A stretch of 22,127 bases of DNA from positions 1 to 22,127 of the forward strand of contig LRSR01006710.1 in the NCBI GenBank assembly GCA_001579985.1, read 5' to 3'. Each line of letters begins with the position of its first letter. The stretch's first letter is position 1. This document shows positions 1-9,290 of the stretch, piece after piece. This stretch comes from Hypsibius dujardini. Lineage: Eukaryota > Tardigrada > Eutardigrada > Parachela > Hypsibiidae. The notes under the pieces were generated by a model. The model saw only the letters and a list, made by a program, of their open reading frames with translations, was not told the origin of the DNA and searched no databases. The translations under genes were made by a program, and so were the position numbers.

Positions 1-401
1 ACCAGATTACTCCGCCATGACATTCCAGTCACCGTTTCTCACGGCTTCAGGGACGACCATTCCGCGTCGGTCCATGAGGAATAACTCCATCAGCGGCAGT
101 GGCGGTGGCAGTAGTAGCGGTGGTGGTAGCGGCGGTGGCAGTGGTAGCGGTGGTGGCGGTAGTGGTAGCGGTGGTGGTAGAGGTGGTGGTAGAGGTGATG
201 GTGGCAGTGGTAGCGGTGGTGGCAGTGGTGGCGGTGGTGAAGTGTCGGCTCCGTTGCCGGGTTTTCGGGACTTTTTGCAGAGCAGCCGGATCAGCTGCTC
301 TTCCGTTGCCTCGCCGTCGTCGTCGTTGCAGAGTCCTCCGTCCTCGGCGCTGGCAGTGGAGTGGGGACGTCAGTTCGTGCCCGTGATGCTGTCGGGGTAT
401 G
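1..401 (+). CDS. ZNF367: ZNF367-like zinc-finger factor, exon 1 (5' end possibly outside window)
   Basis: This is the N-terminal exon of the zinc-finger gene whose fingers lie at 3340-4999. The frame is open from the window edge. The first ATG is at 17, giving a 368-residue protein, near my recollection of the human family member (about 350). Residues about 29-75 are a low-complexity Ser/Gly tract encoded by GGT/AGC/AGT triplets (about 90-242). After it comes a Ser/Pro-rich stretch containing PGFRDFL. The exon is ended at 401 because a strong donor (GTGAGT at 402) leaves phase 1, which exactly fits the acceptor at 3340. A second good donor (GTAAGC at 497) is in phase 0 and would run into a stop on joining 3340. 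The N-terminus is not conserved enough to recognise, so its membership rests on frame, phase and position. Confidence 0.6.
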
Positions 402-775
402 GTGAGTCATCGGAGTCCTCGCCATCGCGATCGGAGTCTGCTAGAATGAGGACGGGCTTCGAGACGCCGAGGAAGACGGGGAAATTTCCTGACCAGGTAA
501 GCATTGGCCATGTTTATTTGCGCCGCGTTGTTTTCGTCCCAGGTCCCATGTGTTCGTTGTGTGTCTGTCCGTTTGGTCTGATGGTGGGAAAAGTGCGAAA
601 TTTCGGAGGATTTGCAGTCGATTGTTTAGCAGGCCGCATATCCAGACAAATCCATGTATCGTGGCGTTTTTAAGTTTGTGATATTTCTCTGACTGTTTTT
701 GGTCCTTATTTTTCACCGTCTTACTAAATCCCTGTAATGATCGGCAAAGTCCCAAAGGTCACTGTCTATCTCACT

Positions 776-1036
776 GCCAACCTGTCTGTCTGCCTGTCTG
801 TCTGTCTGTCTCACTGCCTGCCTGCCTGTCTGTCTGTCTGTCTGTCTGTCTGTCTCACTGCCTGTCTGCCTGCCTGTCTGTCTGTTCTCTTTCTGTCTGT
901 CTGACTGTCTGTCTGACTGTTTGTCTGTCTGTCTGACTGTTTGTCTGTCTGTCTGTCTGTCTGACTGTCTGTCTGACTGTTTATCTGTCTGTCTGACTGT
1001 TTGTCTGTCTGTCTCTGTCTGTCTGTCTGTCTGACT
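776..1036. repeat. TCTG tetranucleotide array with CCTG and ACTG variants
   Basis: This is an imperfect (TCTG)n tract on the plus strand, with interspersed CCTG, ACTG and TTTG units. It lies in intron 1 of the ZNF367-like gene. Confidence 0.95.
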
Positions 1037-1492
1037 GCCTGGTGCCTGGTGCCAAGTGACTGCTTTCAGCCACCAGAGCGCATTGCAGGTTTTTTGGCAC
1101 TGAACTCAAAAACTCATTCTATACTTTCCCTCCAGTTAAGAGTCCAACGAGCAGACAGACAGACAGACAGGGTGTGGTCGCGTCTTTCGAAAACCTCATG
1201 CGACGCTTCCGCCAAATAAAAAGGGAAGAACCCAACCCAAAAAGACGCGGCCGTCTTGTATGGAGCCTTTATTTTCAAAGGCAATAAACGGCTCATAAAC
1301 ATCGCGGGCAATTTTCTCAAAAGGACGCGCGCCACACGCTTCGCTGTCTTACGACCGCTGATTTACGATACGGTCATCAGTCGCAGCTTCTGTCCTTAAA
1401 AAATGTTCTTTCGAAGAACAAAAAGACGCCGCCGTGGTTTAGATCCGACGCCGTAGAAAACATCTGCTTCGATGTAAGGATGACTGCGTCTC

Positions 1493-1569
1493 AACTGTGC
1501 CTTAACTGCGTCTTGACTGTGCCTTAGCTGTGCCTTAACTGTGTCTTAACTGTGCCTTAACTGTGTCTT
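1493..1569. repeat. 11-bp tandem repeat, 7 copies
   Basis: Seven units of AACTGTGCCTT, with C/T and A/G variants (AACTGCGTCTT, AGCTGTGCCTT), stand head to tail. The unit resembles degenerate TGTC-type sequence but has an 11-bp period. It is intronic and no function is evident. Confidence 0.85.
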
Positions 1570-1820
1570 GAACGGAGCCACACAAGCACACAGGTGTTTT
1601 TGAGTGCCGTGTACTATGCTTGCCCACCCAGATTAAAAAGGCGGCGGAGACCGGGTGTAAACGGTAAACGGTAATTAATATTGATAACTCAAGGTGTCAA
1701 GAGTGCGTGATTTAGGAGGTGTCATTTGAAATGTAGCCATTATTACAGAAATAGAAACAAGGTGTCTGTCTACACGCTTCACGTTACCGTTCGACAACCT
1801 GAAATGAACCTGTGGCATTC

Positions 1821-1941
1821 ACACGTGGCAAAAATCTTGCGCTGACCGAGTTAAGCACTTTAACTCGGGGGTGTGTACAACAGCCTGCGTCGAACGAGTG
1901 TAATGGCTTAACTCGGTTAGCGCAGGCTTTTTGCCGCGTGT
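1821..1941. repeat. Inverted repeat with 36-bp arms (foldback/hairpin)
   Basis: The left arm 1821-1856 and the right arm 1906-1941 are reverse complements at 32 of 36 positions, with 49 bp between. A second, perfect 8-bp inverted pair (CGAGTTAA at 1847-1854, TTAACTCG at 1860-1867) lies at the inner end of the left arm, so the structure could fold two ways. It could be a foldback mobile-element remnant or a transcribed hairpin inside the intron. Confidence 0.85.
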
Positions 1942-2169
1942 ATGTCTCATTCACCGCAATACCGCCGAAACTTGAATCTGTGGGTGCAAACACAGCGTAT
2001 GGCAAAGGAGCAGAAAAAGCCGTGGAAAACAAATCCCTCGAGGGACCTGACACAGACAGGCGGAGGAAAAGTATCAGGGGCTCGGACAAACAGGCACGAA
2101 GCTTTTAGGTTGGATAGTAACGTACCACAGACATCAAATACAATTCTAGAGGCAGACATTCGGTTTTCA

Positions 2170-2406
2170 GACATAAGAAAAACACAGACAAAGACACAGA
2201 TAGACACAGACAGACAGGCAGACAAACAAACAGACACACAGGCAGACAAACAAACAGACAGACAGACAGACAAGCAGACAGACAGGTAGGCAAACAAGCA
2301 GACAGACTGGCAGACAAACAAACAAGCAGGCAGACAGACAGACAGACAGACAGTATCGCCCAACCAGATTATGAAAGGCTGAAAGCGAAGAGTCATGGTA
2401 GAGTCC
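2170..2406. repeat. GACA array plus 56-bp unique tail (duplicated at 2870-3045)
   Basis: This is an imperfect GACA/GGCA array to about 2354. It ends in a unique 56-bp tail (2351-2406) that recurs at 2990-3045 with two mismatches. It is intronic. Confidence 0.9.
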
Positions 2407-2837
2407 AAAACCCTTGTGAGCAGGCAACGGGCAGAAATTCGTTCCATGGAACTCAGCTTCTCTCAATTTCTTCCACAGTCCCTCAGTTTCCTGAAGCATT
2501 TGGTCGAAATGCTACATTTCCCTTTGAAAAGCTCCAATACTGCTCTTTCGAAGATTTATTGCAAAATTCTCCATCCAGGCGGAACCGGAAATCACCTCGG
2601 CAACCCAGCACACAGACCCAGACAAAACAAAACAGACGTTCGTTTTCGCGCAGTATTCCTAATCGAACCGGGGGAACCCTTACTCACCCATGTAGTGTGG
2701 CGCCGATTTTTTCCACGGTTTTCCTTTACTCCGTCTCCGGTGTGTCGCTGCGGGCATGTGTGCTGTGTATGCCGCTCTTGCGTGGTGGTAGAAGAAGCCG
2801 TGGATCGTTTCATGTCTGTAACTGACTCAAACGTCTC

Positions 2838-3062
2838 GGCGCCGTTCTCTCCTACGTACTCTCATCTCAGACAAAGGCACAGATAGACACAGACAGACAA
2901 GCAGACAGACAGGCAGACAAACAGACAGACGGACAAACAGACAAACAGACAGACAGGCAGACAAAGAAACAGACAGACAGACAGACAGACAGTATCGCCC
3001 AACCAGATTGTGAAAGGCTGAAAGCGAAGAGTCATGGTCGAGTCCCGGCGCCGTTCTCTCCT
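2838..3062. repeat. 209-bp local duplication carrying a second GACA array
   Basis: GGCGCCGTTCTCTCCT occurs at 2838 and again at 3047. Between the two copies are a GACA array (about 2870-2993) and the 2990-3045 copy of the 56-bp tail. This is a nested local duplication whose boundaries touch the microsatellite. Confidence 0.85.
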
Positions 3063-3339
3063 TCGCACCTTCATCCCGGCATCGCGTCACTCACTCCCTC
3101 CATTTGCACCGGCATTTTTTGTTTTACGCAGGCACACGACGGAGACGATCACACCGCCACCACCGCCACCACCGCCACTAGTTCGTCTCCCACGAAGCTA
3201 CGTACCATCCGCGCAAAAGGTTAGGCAGATTCGAAGTAATATATGATATTAAATTGATGCTCTGCCTAGAAAATGAAAGAGAAAGGGTGGATATTCTGTA
3301 CCTTGCCTAAACCTTTTTTCAGTCCTTTTATCGTTGCAG

Positions 3340-3798
3340 GTTTGACCACCCCGCAGTCAACGATCGGCGTGTCTGAATCGTCCACCACTTCCTCCGCCGC
3401 ATATCACACATCTTATTCCATGGTGGACTCGTTGATGGAGCCCGGCAGTGCTGGGAGCCAAGTGGAGCCGTGTTGTCAGGCAGCGACGGGGAAGAAGCGT
3501 CGGCGGGTGTCTGAGACAGTCGATACGGAGGAGGAGGGAAAGAGGCGTCGGAAGGGCAAGAGCCCGACGAAGGACCAGGCCGTCCCGGATGGGAAGGCCA
3601 AGCCGTGTACCTGTGCTGAATGCGGAAAGGCGTTCGAGTATCCGCGGAGCTTGTCCACCCACATGCTCATCCATGAGGACGTCCGTCCGCACTGCTGCCC
3701 CTTTGAAAACTGCGAGAAGCGCTTCCGGCAGACTGGACATCTCCAGACGCATTTGTTGATCCACACCGGTGTGAAGCCGTTTCGGTGTCCGGTGCCAG
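3340..3798 (+). CDS. ZNF367: ZNF367-like zinc-finger factor, exon 2: NLS and two C2H2 fingers
   Basis: This exon encodes the DNA-binding core of a nuclear C2H2 transcription factor. Counting from ATG 17, it spans residues 129-282. A Ser/Thr-rich leader is followed by a basic nuclear-localisation-like segment with KKRRR near 180-184 and GKRRRKGK near 195-202. Finger 1 is C220-x2-C223-x12-H236-x3-H240. Finger 2 is C248-x4-C253-x12-H266-x3-H270, with the linker HTGVKPF after it. The first Cys of a third zinc site is C278. The acceptor follows a pyrimidine-rich stretch ending TCGTTGCAG and the donor is GTAAGA at 3799. Two adjacent fingers, the second with a four-residue Cys spacing, match ZNF367 as I recall it. 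The confidence is for family assignment; coding status is nearly certain. Confidence 0.85.
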
Positions 3799-3814
3799 GT
3801 AAGAATTGTCGCTT

Positions 3815-4085
3815 AATGTCTGGCTGTCTTTTCTGTCGGATTTGTCTGTCTGACTGTCTGGCTTTCTTTTCCGTCGGATTTGCCTGTCTGATGTCTGGCT
3901 GTCTTTTCTGTTGTATTTGTCTGTGGGATGTGTGGCTGTTTTGTCTGTCAGACTTGCCTGTCTGATGTCTGGCTGTCTTTTCTGTCGGATTTGTCTGTCT
4001 GACTGTCTGGCTTTCTTTTCTGCTGTATGTGTCTGTTAGGTGTCTGGCTGTCTTTCTGTCATTTCTGACGGATTTGTCTGTCTGA
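3815..4085. repeat. Degenerate TGTC-rich repeat in ZNF367-like intron 2
   Basis: Loose repeats of GTCTGGCTGTCTTTTCTGTC and of GGATTTGTCTGTCTGA recur with a period of roughly 60-70 bp. The intron (3799-4736) holds a further TCTG array at about 4549-4700. No exon is seen within it. Confidence 0.8.
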
Positions 4086-4548
4086 AACTACGGCTGAATG
4101 TAATGCCTGTGTAATTTGGCAGGCCCATGTGCCTGGATTGCTGGATGCATTGTCTGTGTCAATATATAGCTGTCTGAATGTAAAGCCAGTTCTTTTGTCT
4201 TAGGGATTTTCCTGACCTCTGTCTGGATTTCTTGTGTGGATATATTTGTCTAAAGCCAGTTATTTTGTCTGTACGTTTTCTCATACCTCCATGTCTGGAT
4301 TTCGTATCTGGGCATATTCTATCTGAACTGGTTATGCTATTGCTGCGACTGCTTGTGGGTGGATTTGTCTGAACGCGACGACACATGTCTGGTTCCTTGT
4401 CTGTGTGGTGTCTTCTTTTCAAGTCTTCGTGTTGATGGTCGTGTTTGCCTGTTTTTATTATTGTTAATCACCACATCCTGGGTGCCTAAACATGTTATGT
4501 ATCTGCTCTGCTGTATTTTTTTTCGGTCTGCCGGCTGTCTCAGAGGGT

Positions 4549-4700
4549 TATCTGTCTGTCTGTATGTCTGTCTGTCTGTTTGTCTGTCTGAATGTTTGTC
4601 TGCCTGTCTATTTGTCTGTCTATTGGTTTGTCTGTCTATCGTCCTTCTTTCTTCTGTCTATTTCTATTGTCTTCATGTCTGTCTGCCTGTCTCCCTATCT
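4549..4700. repeat. TCTG array, end of ZNF367-like intron 2
   Basis: An imperfect TCTG/TTTG array lies just upstream of the terminal-exon acceptor. Confidence 0.9.
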
Positions 4701-4736
4701 TGTATGTTATCTGAACTTGCCAAGTCTTACTTGCAG

Positions 4737-4999
4737 GCTGCGTCACGTCGCCCTACCGTCACGCCAACCGGAAGTGCCCATTCCATCCGGACCAGCGCCT
4801 GGTCAAGTACGTTCTCGCCAACGCCGTGACTGCCAGGGATCTGAAACCGCTCAACTTGTCCTCCCACATTCCCGCCACACCCTTCCAGCCAGCCATACCG
4901 CGGAGCAGTCCGTCCGTTGATCGGGAGTGTGAGAACTCTACGGCCGAAACCGCCGCCGCCTTAGCCTTAATGGAGCTGCGGAACTGGTGTCCCCAGTAA
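4737..4999 (+). CDS. ZNF367: ZNF367-like zinc-finger factor, terminal exon
   Basis: This last exon joins in phase 1 after the acceptor CTTGCAG and ends at TAA 4997-4999. It completes an atypical third zinc site, C278-x4-C283-x6-H290-x4-C295-x2-H298, containing RHANRKCPFHP. Human ZNF367 has a very similar element in the same place (HANRxCPxHP), which is the main reason for the assignment. The C-terminus contains ALALMELRN, close to the ALALIEL-type leucine-rich end of the vertebrate protein. The middle, with SSHIPATPFQPAIPRSSPS, is proline/serine rich and not recognised. A 12-bp minisatellite starts two bases after the stop. Confidence 0.85.
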
Positions 5000-5001
5000 A
5001 G

Positions 5002-5298
5002 GTGCCCTCCATCCAAACATCCATCCAGACATCCATCCAGACATCCATCCAAACATCCATCCAAACATCCATTCAGACATCCATCCAGACATCCATCCAG
5101 ACATCCATTCAGACATCCATTCAGACATCCATCCAGACATCCATCCAGACATCCATCCAAACATCCATCCAGACATCCATCCAGACATCCATTCAGAGAT
5201 CCATTCAGACATCCATCCAGACATCCATCCAAACATCCATCCAGACATCCATCCAGACATCTATTCAGAGATCCATTCAGACATCCATCCAGACATCG
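5002..5298. repeat. 12-bp minisatellite (CATCCATCCAGA) in the 3' UTR region
   Basis: About 24 copies of a 12-bp unit CATCCATCCAGA, with A/G and C/T variants, begin two bases after the ZNF367-like stop. Because 12 is a multiple of three, every frame reads as a periodic peptide (for example Ser-Ile-Gln-Thr), giving a long overlapping open frame that I regard as non-coding. The sequence after it (about 5308-5345) is T-rich and may be the 3' end of the transcript. I see no perfect AATAAA there. Confidence 0.95.
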
Positions 5299-5650
5299 TC
5301 GGCGCACAAAATTCATCATTTTTGTAAATATTTTTTTAAAATCTTGTACACAGGGATACTTCCTTTTGTGTCTTGTGTATGTGTGTGCTCATACTCTCAA
5401 CATCTTACCAGTTTTATTGCATTACTGTGTGTGTCTTTTTGTCTTGTGTGTCCAAGAAACCCCGAAAATTGTTTTGAGCCTAAAACATGTTCCTTGATGG
5501 TCTTGAGATCTGTTATCCCGTATGTGTTTTTTTACTTTGCCTTTCTTTTCTATCTCGGTTTTTTTTGTGCACTCCATGCCGGTACGGAACGTAAATTTGC
5601 ACCTTTTGTAAAGAGCAATAACTTTGAATGTTTTGGCCCTGTGCGATCCT

Positions 5651-5942
5651 TCCTAAGCGTATTTGCCAATTCCATTCTGACCGGGAAGTTGGCATGTCTG
5701 CCTCACTGGACTGCTTGCCTTGCCTGCGTCTATCTGTCTGTCTATTTGTCTGTCTGTTTGTCTGTCTGTCTCTTTGTCTATCTATCTGTCTGTCTGTCCT
5801 AAGCGTATTTGCCAATTCCGTTCTGACCGGGAAGTTGGCATGTCTGCCTCACTGGACTGCTTGTCTTGCCTGCGTGCGTCTGTCTATTTGTCTGTCTGTT
5901 TGTCTGTCTGTCTGTTTGTCTATCTGTCTGTCTGTCTATCTG
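5651..5942. repeat. 146-bp direct tandem duplication with TCTG tails
   Basis: The unit starting TCCTAAGCGTATTTGCCAAT occurs at 5651 and 5797 with few mismatches. Each copy has about 75 bp of unique sequence followed by a TCTG array. The surrounding intergenic DNA (5300-6165) shows no gene I can support. Confidence 0.9.
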
Positions 5943-6165
5943 TCTGTCAGTCTTTTGGGTTTCCTTCAAGTTTAATTAGTAATGTTAAAGAGTACTTCTC
6001 TAGTGGTACCATAGCTAACATAGCATAATCCTGCCTTTGCGGTAACATGACTCATTTTCGAATTTCTTTACATTTTGTTGTTGTTACTGATGATTGCTCT
6101 CAAATCGACCGGAGGAGAGGAAATTTAATTAAAGAAAATTCTCCCGTTATTTGCATAGAGAGAAG

Positions 6166-6439
6166 ATGGCTGGTGGGATGGAGCTGAAAGAGTGTGAAAC
6201 GTTATGTGTGGGTTTGTTAAAGTCATTTTCCAAGGACAGCCCCGCCATGGTGGACGTGACGCAGCATCCTCGGTATTCGGATGCGAAGCTCTTGATAAAA
6301 GTGCGGGAAGCCTACTCGCCGGCGTTCGATGCGGAGAAGAGTCGCCGCGCGAAGCACCTGGAAGTGCTGGAAGACTTGCGAGCCCTGCCCCGGCATATTG
6401 AAATACATGCTTTATTCGCAGCCATTGAAGAGTTACAAG
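6166..6439 (+). CDS. Unrecognised helix-rich protein, exon 1
   Basis: This exon starts at ATG 6166 (context AGAAGATGG, good for eukaryotic initiation) and is placed as exon 1 of a five-exon, 337-residue reading frame. It encodes 91 residues beginning MAGGMELKECETL, rich in Glu, Lys, Arg and Leu with no signal peptide or membrane span. Codon use and amphipathic spacing (for example KHLEVLEDLRAL) look coding. The donor AAG|GTCTTG at 6440 is weak, but it gives phase 1, matching the acceptor at 7139. Without splicing the frame ends at 6454-6456. I do not recognise the family. It is likely an intracellular helical or coiled-coil protein; the function is unknown. Confidence 0.55.
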
Positions 6440-6475
6440 GTCTTGATAACTTTTAGACCCGCTGTGCCATCTAAT

Positions 6476-6646
6476 CTGTCTGTTTGTACACCGCGTTGAC
6501 GAATGCCCATTTACTTACAGTTACGTCGATGGCCTTCAGACTCTTCATTTGTCTGCTTGCCTCACTCTTTCCATGCATGTCTGTCTGCTTATTTATTGTA
6601 TTTGTCTGCCGAGCTGCCTGCCTGCCTTTATGTTTTTCTGTGTATC

Positions 6647-6718
<72 letters not shown>

Positions 6719-6880
6719 GCTTATTTACTGTATTTGTCTGCCGAGCTGCCTCTCTGCTTTTACGTCTTTCTGTGTATCGCTTGTCTGCCTGTCTGTCTGC
6801 ATCTCTTGCATGAATATTATCCGTCTGATTTCCTACCGAGCACCATGTCTGTCTGACTGCCTTTCTGTCGGTTCGTCTGT
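6476..6880. repeat. TCTG arrays with a 64-bp duplication (intron 1 of helix-rich gene)
   Basis: A pure TCTG tract (6647-6720, about 18 units) separates two 64-bp copies (6584-6647 and 6716-6779) of a unique segment containing TGTCTGCCGAGCTGCC. The inferred intron runs 6440-7138. Confidence 0.9.
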
Positions 6881-7138
6881 TTCTATAAGATGTCTTTGTG
6901 CAGACCTCTTTCGCTCACACCTGAACAGTTTCTAGTCTTTGAACCCGTATCCCTATCTAGAGAGATCGGTGTTACTGGTAATTGAATGTTTTCTAATCCG
7001 CGTTGACAGGCATATATTGCCGGAGCAGTATCAGTTGTGAGGAGCGTCGATCTACGCCACAAGGTTTCCAGCTCGCGGAGACCTACGAAGGACGGATGCG
7101 ACTCATCGACCGAATTTAGGAAGGTGTTCACCCTGCAG

Positions 7139-7325
7139 ACGGAGCATTACTACACCAGTTTGACCAACCTCATCTGCAACTGGGCCTGGAGATATCGTCT
7201 CAGACGCGGCGGGATAAGGAAGGTCTCGTACATAACCTGCGCGAAACGACGAAGCGGTTACATGCTGCTCGAGAAAAAAGCTGGCGGCTGCAACAGGAGA
7301 ATGAAAGGCAGATCTCCTTTATCTT
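7139..7325 (+). CDS. Unrecognised helix-rich protein, exon 2 (coiled-coil-like)
   Basis: The acceptor TTCACCCTGCAG precedes 7139. The exon reads in phase 1 and leaves phase 2 at donor GTGACT (7326). The peptide is strongly charged and heptad-like, with segments RRDKEGLVHNLRETTKRL and REKSWRLQQENERQ, typical of a coiled coil. Using an upstream acceptor at about 7011 in the same frame would put a TAG (7117-7119) inside the exon, so the shorter exon is preferred. The donor abuts a TCTGTG repeat that fills the next intron. Confidence 0.6.
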
Positions 7326-7335
7326 GTGACTGTGA

Positions 7336-7622
7336 CTATGTCTATGTCTATGAATATGTCTGTGTCTGTGTCTGTGTCTGTGTCTGTTTGTTTCTGTCTG
7401 TGTCTGTGTCTGTACCTGTGTCTGTGTCTGTGTCTGTGTTTGTACTTGTGTCTGTGTCTGTGTCTGTGTCTGTGTTTGTACTTGTGTCTGTGTCTGTGTC
7501 TGTGTTTGTACTTGTGTCTGTGTCTTTGTCTGTGTCTGTACCTATGTCTGTGTCTATGTCTATGTCTATGTCTGTGTCTGTGTCTGTGTCTGTGTTTTTA
7601 CTTGTGTCTGTGTCTGTGCCTA
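7336..7622. repeat. TCTGTG hexanucleotide array filling intron 2
   Basis: Repeats of TCTGTG with TCTATG and TGTACT variants occupy nearly all of the inferred intron 7326-7648. Confidence 0.95.
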
Positions 7623-7648
7623 TAAGGCTGCATGGTGCCTGTCTTCAG

Positions 7649-7901
7649 GAAATGGGAAAACGAACTTGAAAGCCGGCAGACAGCGGTAGCGGATCTCACA
7701 AAAACTTTGCTGTACATGCATGGGATAACGGAGAAATTGCGGAATAGAACTCAGCCAGCCCTGGCCGAAAAACAGGAGGCGGATAAGATCTTGATTTGGC
7801 AGTCGGCAATGTACGGTGTGCTTGAGCAACGGATACATAGCACCGTACAGCAGTATTTCGAAATCAAAGAAGCAAGGCTCGTCGATGTCTTTTATTGTCT
7901 G
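7649..7901 (+). CDS. Unrecognised helix-rich protein, exon 3
   Basis: The acceptor CTGTCTTCAG is followed by one base completing a Leu codon split from exon 2. It then runs 84 codons to donor GTAGGA at 7902 (phase 0). The peptide includes KWENELESRQTAVADL, EKQEADKILIWQSAMYG and RIHSTVQQYFEIKEARL, which are long amphipathic helices. If the donor is not used, the frame stops at 7926-7928 and an AATAAA follows at about 7967, so a shorter transcript is possible. Confidence 0.65.
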
Positions 7902-7928
7902 GTAGGAAAATTAAACATAATAACATGA

Positions 7929-8675
7929 ACAAGTAAAACCTGCCCCGTTAAACCATAATAATAACATAATAAACTAAAACTGTCAGAGTTTGAAAAAAGG
8001 AGCGAAAAAATGTGTCACAAGAGAGGATTGAACAGCGGACCTCCTGACTGGTTGGGGGGCAATGGGCATAGTGGGTTGGCCTTATTCTATGGGCTTGATT
8101 TTATTCTCAGTTTTCTCTCGTCAATGTTGCAAATGGCAAAATAATTCATTAGTTTTAAAAAAAAATTCTCAAAAAGACAAAAAGAAAATGTATTTGGTCC
8201 TCGAGTTTGAAAATGGGAAAAAGGTGGCGTTCAGTTTCTCGAATGGGCTGCGTGGCAGCCTGACAGCACTGTGATCTCAACACTGAAGACTGCGGGGGCT
8301 ATGGGTTGCTCAGTTTCCTGCCTGGCCTGGTGGGCCCCTCTCTAACAACCAGCACCGATGGGTTACCCATATCGGCGCTTGTCGACAATCGGCATGTTGA
8401 GGCAACGCCTGAACTCAGGACCACCCAGCAGTGAGCCCCACCCGATACATCGTTCGCCATCTAAGCCCCCCAAAGTAGGGTTACAGCCGGTCCCCTAAGC
8501 CAGCCAGCACATACAATTGAACCGTTCATCCCTGTACTTGACTAATTTTGTCCACCTGCATTGTTTAGCCATTGATTGTTTCTTTGACGGTACCATTGCA
8601 GCGATACACAACTAAACATGCCGCACTCATGCGCCAAAAGTTTGAGAATTTATTATATGGCTTATTATTTTGCAG
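7929..8675. other. Intron 3 of helix-rich gene; possible dispersed-repeat remnant
   Basis: No gene is seen here. An A/T-rich segment (7929-8000) and a run of A (8158-8166) come first. Around 8020-8060 is a stretch (GAGGATTGAACAGCGGACC) resembling the reverse complement of a tRNA T-arm, as in some tRNA-derived SINEs. The segment 8330-8510 has unusual C-rich single-copy-like sequence. An interspersed repeat is suspected but not shown. Confidence 0.3.
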
Positions 8676-8730
8676 AACCAGTCTGCTTTCCCGGCACCAT
8701 AATTTTTTTTCCTTGGCGGCAACTCTGAAG

Positions 8731-8868
8731 CAAGGCAACGCCAGATTACGATACGACATTGTGAGTTCCTCCATGAAAGTTGGAAGATGGGACGTGGCCA
8801 TAGTTCGCCTGGCTGACTTGAATAAACTCCCACGAGTTGCGCTTGCTGAGCTGAGTTTTAACAATAAG
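8731..8868 (+). CDS. Unrecognised helix-rich protein, exon 4
   Basis: This exon encodes 46 residues including NARLRYDIVSSSMKVGRWDV and LADLNKLPRVALAEL, with donor GTAACA at 8869 in phase 0. The start is uncertain. An acceptor after AACTCTGAAG (8730) keeps phase 0. A stronger-looking acceptor (TTATTTTGCAG, exon from 8676) would need phase 2, which exon 3 does not provide. Confidence 0.5.
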
Positions 8869-8934
8869 GTAACAAAAATATATATATATAGATATATAGA
8901 ATATAGATGCATGTGTATGTGCCTGGCACTGTGT

Positions 8935-9290
8935 TTATGTCTGTGTCTGAGTCTGTGTCTGGAACTGTAATTACATGTATGTATGTCTGTGTCTGTGTCT
9001 ATGTGTATCAGTTTGCCTGTGTCTGTCTCTGTCTGTCTCTGTCTGTCTCTGTTTGTGTTTGTTTCTCTGTCTGTCTCTGTCTGTGTCTGTCTATCTATCT
9101 TTGTGTGTGTCTGTCTGTGTCTGTCTGTGTCTGTCTATCTATCTGTGTGTGCGTGTGTGTGTGTGTCTCTCTCTCTCTTTGTGTCTGTGTCTGAAACTGT
9201 CTTTATGTCTTTGTGTCTGTCTGTGTGTTCGGCTGTGTTACTGAATCTGTGTCTACGCTGTATGTCTGTGGCTATTTGTATCTGCGTGTC
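8935..9290. repeat. TCTGTG/TCTG array in intron 4
   Basis: Mixed tetra- and hexanucleotide repeats with a short TG/TC dinucleotide section (about 9147-9178). They occupy most of the intron between 8869 and 9416. Confidence 0.95.

Larger units (their letters stand above)
402..3339 (+). other. ZNF367-like gene, first intron (2.9 kb)
   Basis: Inferred intron between donor GTGAGT at 402 and acceptor CAG at 3337-3339. It contains no exon I can support. It holds TCTG arrays (about 776-1036), an 11-bp tandem repeat (1493-1569), a 36-bp inverted repeat (1821-1941), two GACA arrays (2170-2354, 2870-2993) and local duplications around 2351-3060. Open frames over this span on both strands have the periodic composition of the tetranucleotides and are not genes. 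Confidence 0.6.

Noticed and set aside
1398-1420. Near-palindrome TTCTTTCGAAGAAC as a heat-shock element
   Set aside because: It lies deep in an intron, is single and imperfect in spacing, and no nearby promoter is known.
1947-2447. Long minus-strand frame rich in Cys-Leu-Ser-Val
   Set aside because: It is the translation of the GACA array. TCTG repeats lack stops in all frames, so such periodic frames appear at every array on both strands.
4987-5802. 271-codon plus frame with Ser-Ile-Gln-Thr repeats
   Set aside because: It overlaps the ZNF367-like stop in another frame, comes from a 12-bp repeat and continues into microsatellite. There are no splice or conserved features.
7117-7119. In-frame TAG in the helix-rich gene
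   Set aside because: It is avoided by the better acceptor at 7138, which is in the same phase.
7037-7331. Alternative plus frame across exon 2 of the helix-rich gene
   Set aside because: It is out of frame with both neighbours by phase. The chosen frame shows a clear coiled-coil composition and fitting phases.
8020-8060. tRNA gene or tRNA-derived SINE on the minus strand
   Set aside because: Only a T-arm-like box is visible. No cloverleaf or A box could be drawn, so it is mentioned only as a possible remnant.
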